Shown: piece by piece, positions 44,390 to 46,048 of the stretch
Layout of the letters: each line of letters opens with the position of its first letter
How positions within the stretch are numbered: position 1 is the stretch's first letter
Origin: Ignavibacterium sp.
Lineage (GTDB): Bacteria; Bacteroidota; Ignavibacteria; Ignavibacteriales; Ignavibacteriaceae
Direction of reading: 5' to 3'
Length of the DNA stretch: 46,048 bases
Assembly (NCBI GenBank): GCA_020354005.1
Contig: CP070637.1
Coordinates: 2,304,199-2,350,246 of the forward strand
Program-made: the position numbers and the translations under genes
Notes under the pieces: generated by a model
What the model was told of the DNA's origin: nothing
Databases searched by the model: none
Seen by the model: the letters and a program-made list of their open reading frames with translations, nothing else

Positions 44390-45028
44390 ATGATAGATGT
44401 AGCAATAGTAGAAGACAATCACACTATAAGAGAGGGACTGGCTGCACTCATAAATGGAACAAGCGGGTATAAATGTGTTGGTGCATACTTTGATTGCGAA
44501 ACATTCCTTCTTGAGTTAGAAACGATCAATCCCGATGTTGTGCTAATGGATATTGCACTTCCGGGTATAAACGGAATTGAAGGAGTAAAAAGAGCAACAG
44601 AAAAAAAACCCGATCTTGATGTACTAATGCTTACTATTTATGAAGATAGTGAAAAAGTATTTGATGCACTTTGCGCAGGTGCATGTGGCTATCTTGTAAA
44701 AAAGACTCCGCCCTCCCGCTTACTGGAAGCAATTAAAGAAGTAAATGAGGGTGGTTCACCAATGAGCTCAAGAATTGCACGACAAGTAATTGGAGCGTTT
44801 AAAGAAGGAAACATTGCTTCTGAGGATGACTCGAATTATAACTTGAGTCCACGAGAAAAAGAGGTGCTAAATTTATTGAGCGAAGGCAATAATTATAAAG
44901 AAATTGCAGAAGTATTATTTATTAGCGTTGACACCGTCCGTCACCATATCAGAAACATTTATAAAAAGCTGCACGTCCATTCACGCTCCGAAGCAGTTGC
45001 AAAAGCAATACGAAAGAAACTTATATAG
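44390..45028 (+). CDS. NarL/FixJ-family response regulator
   Basis: The 212-residue protein has a receiver domain at about 1-120. The acidic pocket is in IVEDN, the phospho-acceptor is D54 ([10 protein letters not shown]), with T82 and K104 (YLVKKTP). The C-terminal LuxR-type helix-turn-helix at about 150-212 has [23 protein letters not shown] and [16 protein letters not shown]. It is the cognate partner of the propeller kinase, being ten bases downstream on the same strand. A target near this locus, such as polysaccharide or sugar-uptake genes, is likely but not shown by the sequence. Confidence 0.95.
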   Translation: MIDVAIVEDNHTIREGLAALINGTSGYKCVGAYFDCETFLLELETINPDVVLMDIALPGINGIEGVKRATEKKPDLDVLMLTIYEDSEKVFDALCAGACGYLVKKTPPSRLLEAIKEVNEGGSPMSSRIARQVIGAFKEGNIASEDDSNYNLSPREKEVLNLLSEGNNYKEIAEVLFISVDTVRHHIRNIYKKLHVHSRSEAVAKAIRKKLI

Positions 45029-45063
45029 GTTAATCATGAACTGCATTCAACAACTATAATTAG

Positions 45064-45117
45064 CAAAAACGCAGTTTTTGTCATTTATCATCTTAAAAAC
45101 CGCATAAATATGCGGTT
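45064..45117. other. Two hairpins after the response regulator
   Basis: CAAAAAC/GTTTTTG forms a seven-pair stem with loop GCA at 45064-45080. AACCGCATA/TATGCGGTT forms an almost perfect stem at 45098-45117. The second is followed by TTTTTA on the minus strand, so it reads as a terminator for leftward transcripts; on the plus strand it may also end the response-regulator message. Confidence 0.5.
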
Positions 45118-45212
45118 GTATTCCCACCACAATTTTTTAGTTTGAAAACAGAAATTAATTTATCCGGCAAATTCTATACGCCATCTACTTTAACAAGTGA
45201 AAGGACATTAAA

Positions 45213-45479
45213 ATGAATGAAGCGGAAGTAGCAAGAACTCTGAGCAATCCTCTCTCGGATTTAATTAGTGATGATATTTTTGAATTGTTGTTCAGCCGGG
45301 GATTAATACATGAAAGAGCAGTAAGAGATTACAGAATAAGAATGAAGTTTAAAGCTCTTCGTGCGCAAAAAATAAGAACAGGCGATGCTATTGACTCTTT
45401 AAGAGAAGAATATCCATATCTTCAGTTCGACACGATCAGAAAGATAGTACATAATCCTCCCAAACATGCCAACGTATAA
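45213..45479 (+). CDS. Conserved-looking 88-residue protein of unknown function
   Basis: The ATG is preceded by AAAGGA at a good distance. The protein is charged, mostly helical, and soluble (LSNPLSDLISDDIFELLFSRG, ERAVRDYRIRMKFKALR). A second half, TGDAIDSLREEYPYLQFDTIRKIV, has a helix-turn-helix-like rhythm similar to small DNA-binding or transposase-related helical domains. I do not recognise a named family. It stands alone between hairpin-rich intergenic stretches. Codon use looks the same as the neighbours. A small regulator is the best guess. Confidence 0.7.
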   Translation: MNEAEVARTLSNPLSDLISDDIFELLFSRGLIHERAVRDYRIRMKFKALRAQKIRTGDAIDSLREEYPYLQFDTIRKIVHNPPKHANV

Positions 45480-45753
45480 ATTCAGGATATTATTCATACC
45501 CTTTAGCTCCCCAGAATAAATGAATACGTTTATTACTTGGCGGCTAAAGGGTATACTCCTCCTGATTGAATTATTTGTGCCCTCAATAATTCATCACTAT
45601 TTGCTCATCCCGATTCAAAAAAACGATATCTCTCTAAACAGGGATGAGTGAATAGTTTTAAAAATTCCTACCCGAAGCAGAATGATTTTTTAATTAGTAT
45701 TCCAAAAGCGATTCTGTAAAATTTCAATAAAATAACTAGTAATGGAAATTACT
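45480..45753. other. Hairpin-rich intergenic region
   Basis: Three consecutive inverted repeats were found. ATACCCTTTAGC/GCTAAAGGGTAT (12 of 12) encloses 45496-45554, with an inner AATAAA/TTTATT stem. TGAATTATT/AATAATTCA (9 of 9) spans 45567-45593. CTCATCCC/GGGATGAG (8 of 8) spans 45604-45648. No protein-coding frame is credible here. The first may end the 88-residue gene and/or the leftward DUF4301-like gene. The set could also be a structured RNA. Confidence 0.5.
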
Positions 45754-46048
45754 CTATTGGGAGATCGGCTGGTGTTGCTTTCCAAGCAAATCATTTATCT
45801 CTTTAACCGGATTAAATGTTATTCTTGGGACCTCGATAAACACTGTTATCCACTTCGCCATGCTGCCGTTCCATAGTCCGGGCAACTCCAATGCTTTTAG
45901 TTCTCTGCCGTCCTTTGATTTTTTGGTAATGAGCCCGGAATCAGGATTGATATATTTTAGCAAGCTAAATGCTTTACCCTTATAATCGCGCACACCGCAG
46001 ACCAGATCAACAGGATTAAAATGAGTTGCGCTTTCCATAATGCTTGAT
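45754..46048 (-). CDS. DUF4301-like protein, C-terminal part (5' part beyond window)
   Basis: The frame stays open to the right edge; an internal ATG at 46038 is preceded in frame by Ser-Ser-Ile, so the true start probably lies outside. The visible 98 residues carry SATHFNPVDLVCGVRDYKGK, SKDGRELKALELPGLWNGSM, VFIEVPRITFNPVKEINDLL and a short tail. From memory this matches the conserved C-terminus of DUF4301 proteins of Bacteroidota, predicted nucleotidyltransferase-like proteins of about 500 residues. The assignment rests on recall, not a search. It supports the inferred lineage. Confidence 0.65.
   Translation of the reverse strand, partial: SSIMESATHFNPVDLVCGVRDYKGKAFSLLKYINPDSGLITKKSKDGRELKALELPGLWNGSMAKWITVFIEVPRITFNPVKEINDLLGKQHQPISQ

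Noticed and set aside
1-46048. Mobile elements, integrases or tRNA-linked attachment sites
   Set aside because: No transposase, integrase or tRNA gene was recognised, and no long direct repeats were seen flanking any region.

Overview
The window is AT-rich and compactly coded. It looks like chromosomal DNA from the Bacteroidota/Chlorobi side of the FCB group, most like Ignavibacteria. Pointers are a Reg_prop two-component sensor with a NarL-type regulator, an OmpA protein with thrombospondin type 3 repeats, an IorAB pair, a DUF4301-like protein, and recognisable Shine-Dalgarno sequences before many genes. The taxon is an inference, since no rRNA or other marker gene is present. No tRNA, CRISPR, transposase, phage gene or origin was seen.

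Region 1 (1-17043, minus strand) is a large surface-polysaccharide locus. Read 5'->3' on the minus strand it runs: Wza-like export protein, Wzc-like co-polymerase/BY-kinase, a clear intrinsic terminator, then a long train. The train holds a FemAB-like transferase, a D-2-hydroxyacid dehydrogenase, phosphoenolpyruvate mutase, an HprK-like kinase, a thymidylate-kinase-like protein, an ATP-grasp enzyme, a second FemAB, UDP-GlcNAc 2-epimerase, a broken polysaccharide deacetylase, a third FemAB, an intact deacetylase, a DUF354 glycosyltransferase-like protein, a decayed gene and a family 2 glycosyltransferase cut by the window edge. The mutase makes a C-P bond, so the surface polymer or a linked small molecule may carry a phosphonate. 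The usual next enzyme, phosphonopyruvate decarboxylase, is absent here.

Region 2 (17628-22108, plus strand) is divergent from region 1. It has a DegT-type aminotransferase, an initiating sugar phosphotransferase, a Gfo/Idh/MocA oxidoreductase and a left-handed beta-helix acetyltransferase. The oxidoreductase, aminotransferase and acetyltransferase are the WbpB/WbpE/WbpD-type trio for a 2,3-diacetamido uronic acid; the 2-epimerase of region 1 could extend it to the manno form. The phosphotransferase would start the repeat unit on undecaprenyl phosphate.

Region 3 (22162-28057) is general: a small membrane protein, an OmpA/TSP3 porin, an M24 aminopeptidase P, and indolepyruvate oxidoreductase subunits beta and alpha. 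The alpha chain lacks its usual C-terminal ferredoxin domain.

Region 4 (28325-40927) is an unusual biosynthetic array: a nucleotidyltransferase-fold protein, three B12-type radical SAM proteins, three methyltransferases, one radical SAM/SPASM protein, two GT4 glycosyltransferases and a polytopic GT-C-like membrane glycosyltransferase. The first part is a tightly overlapping operon. Its product is unknown; a modified, glycosylated lipid or polyketide-like compound is a guess.

Region 5 (41159-46048) has a sensor kinase with fourteen propeller repeats, its NarL-type response regulator, an 88-residue protein of unknown function in a hairpin-rich stretch, and the C-terminal part of a DUF4301-like protein.
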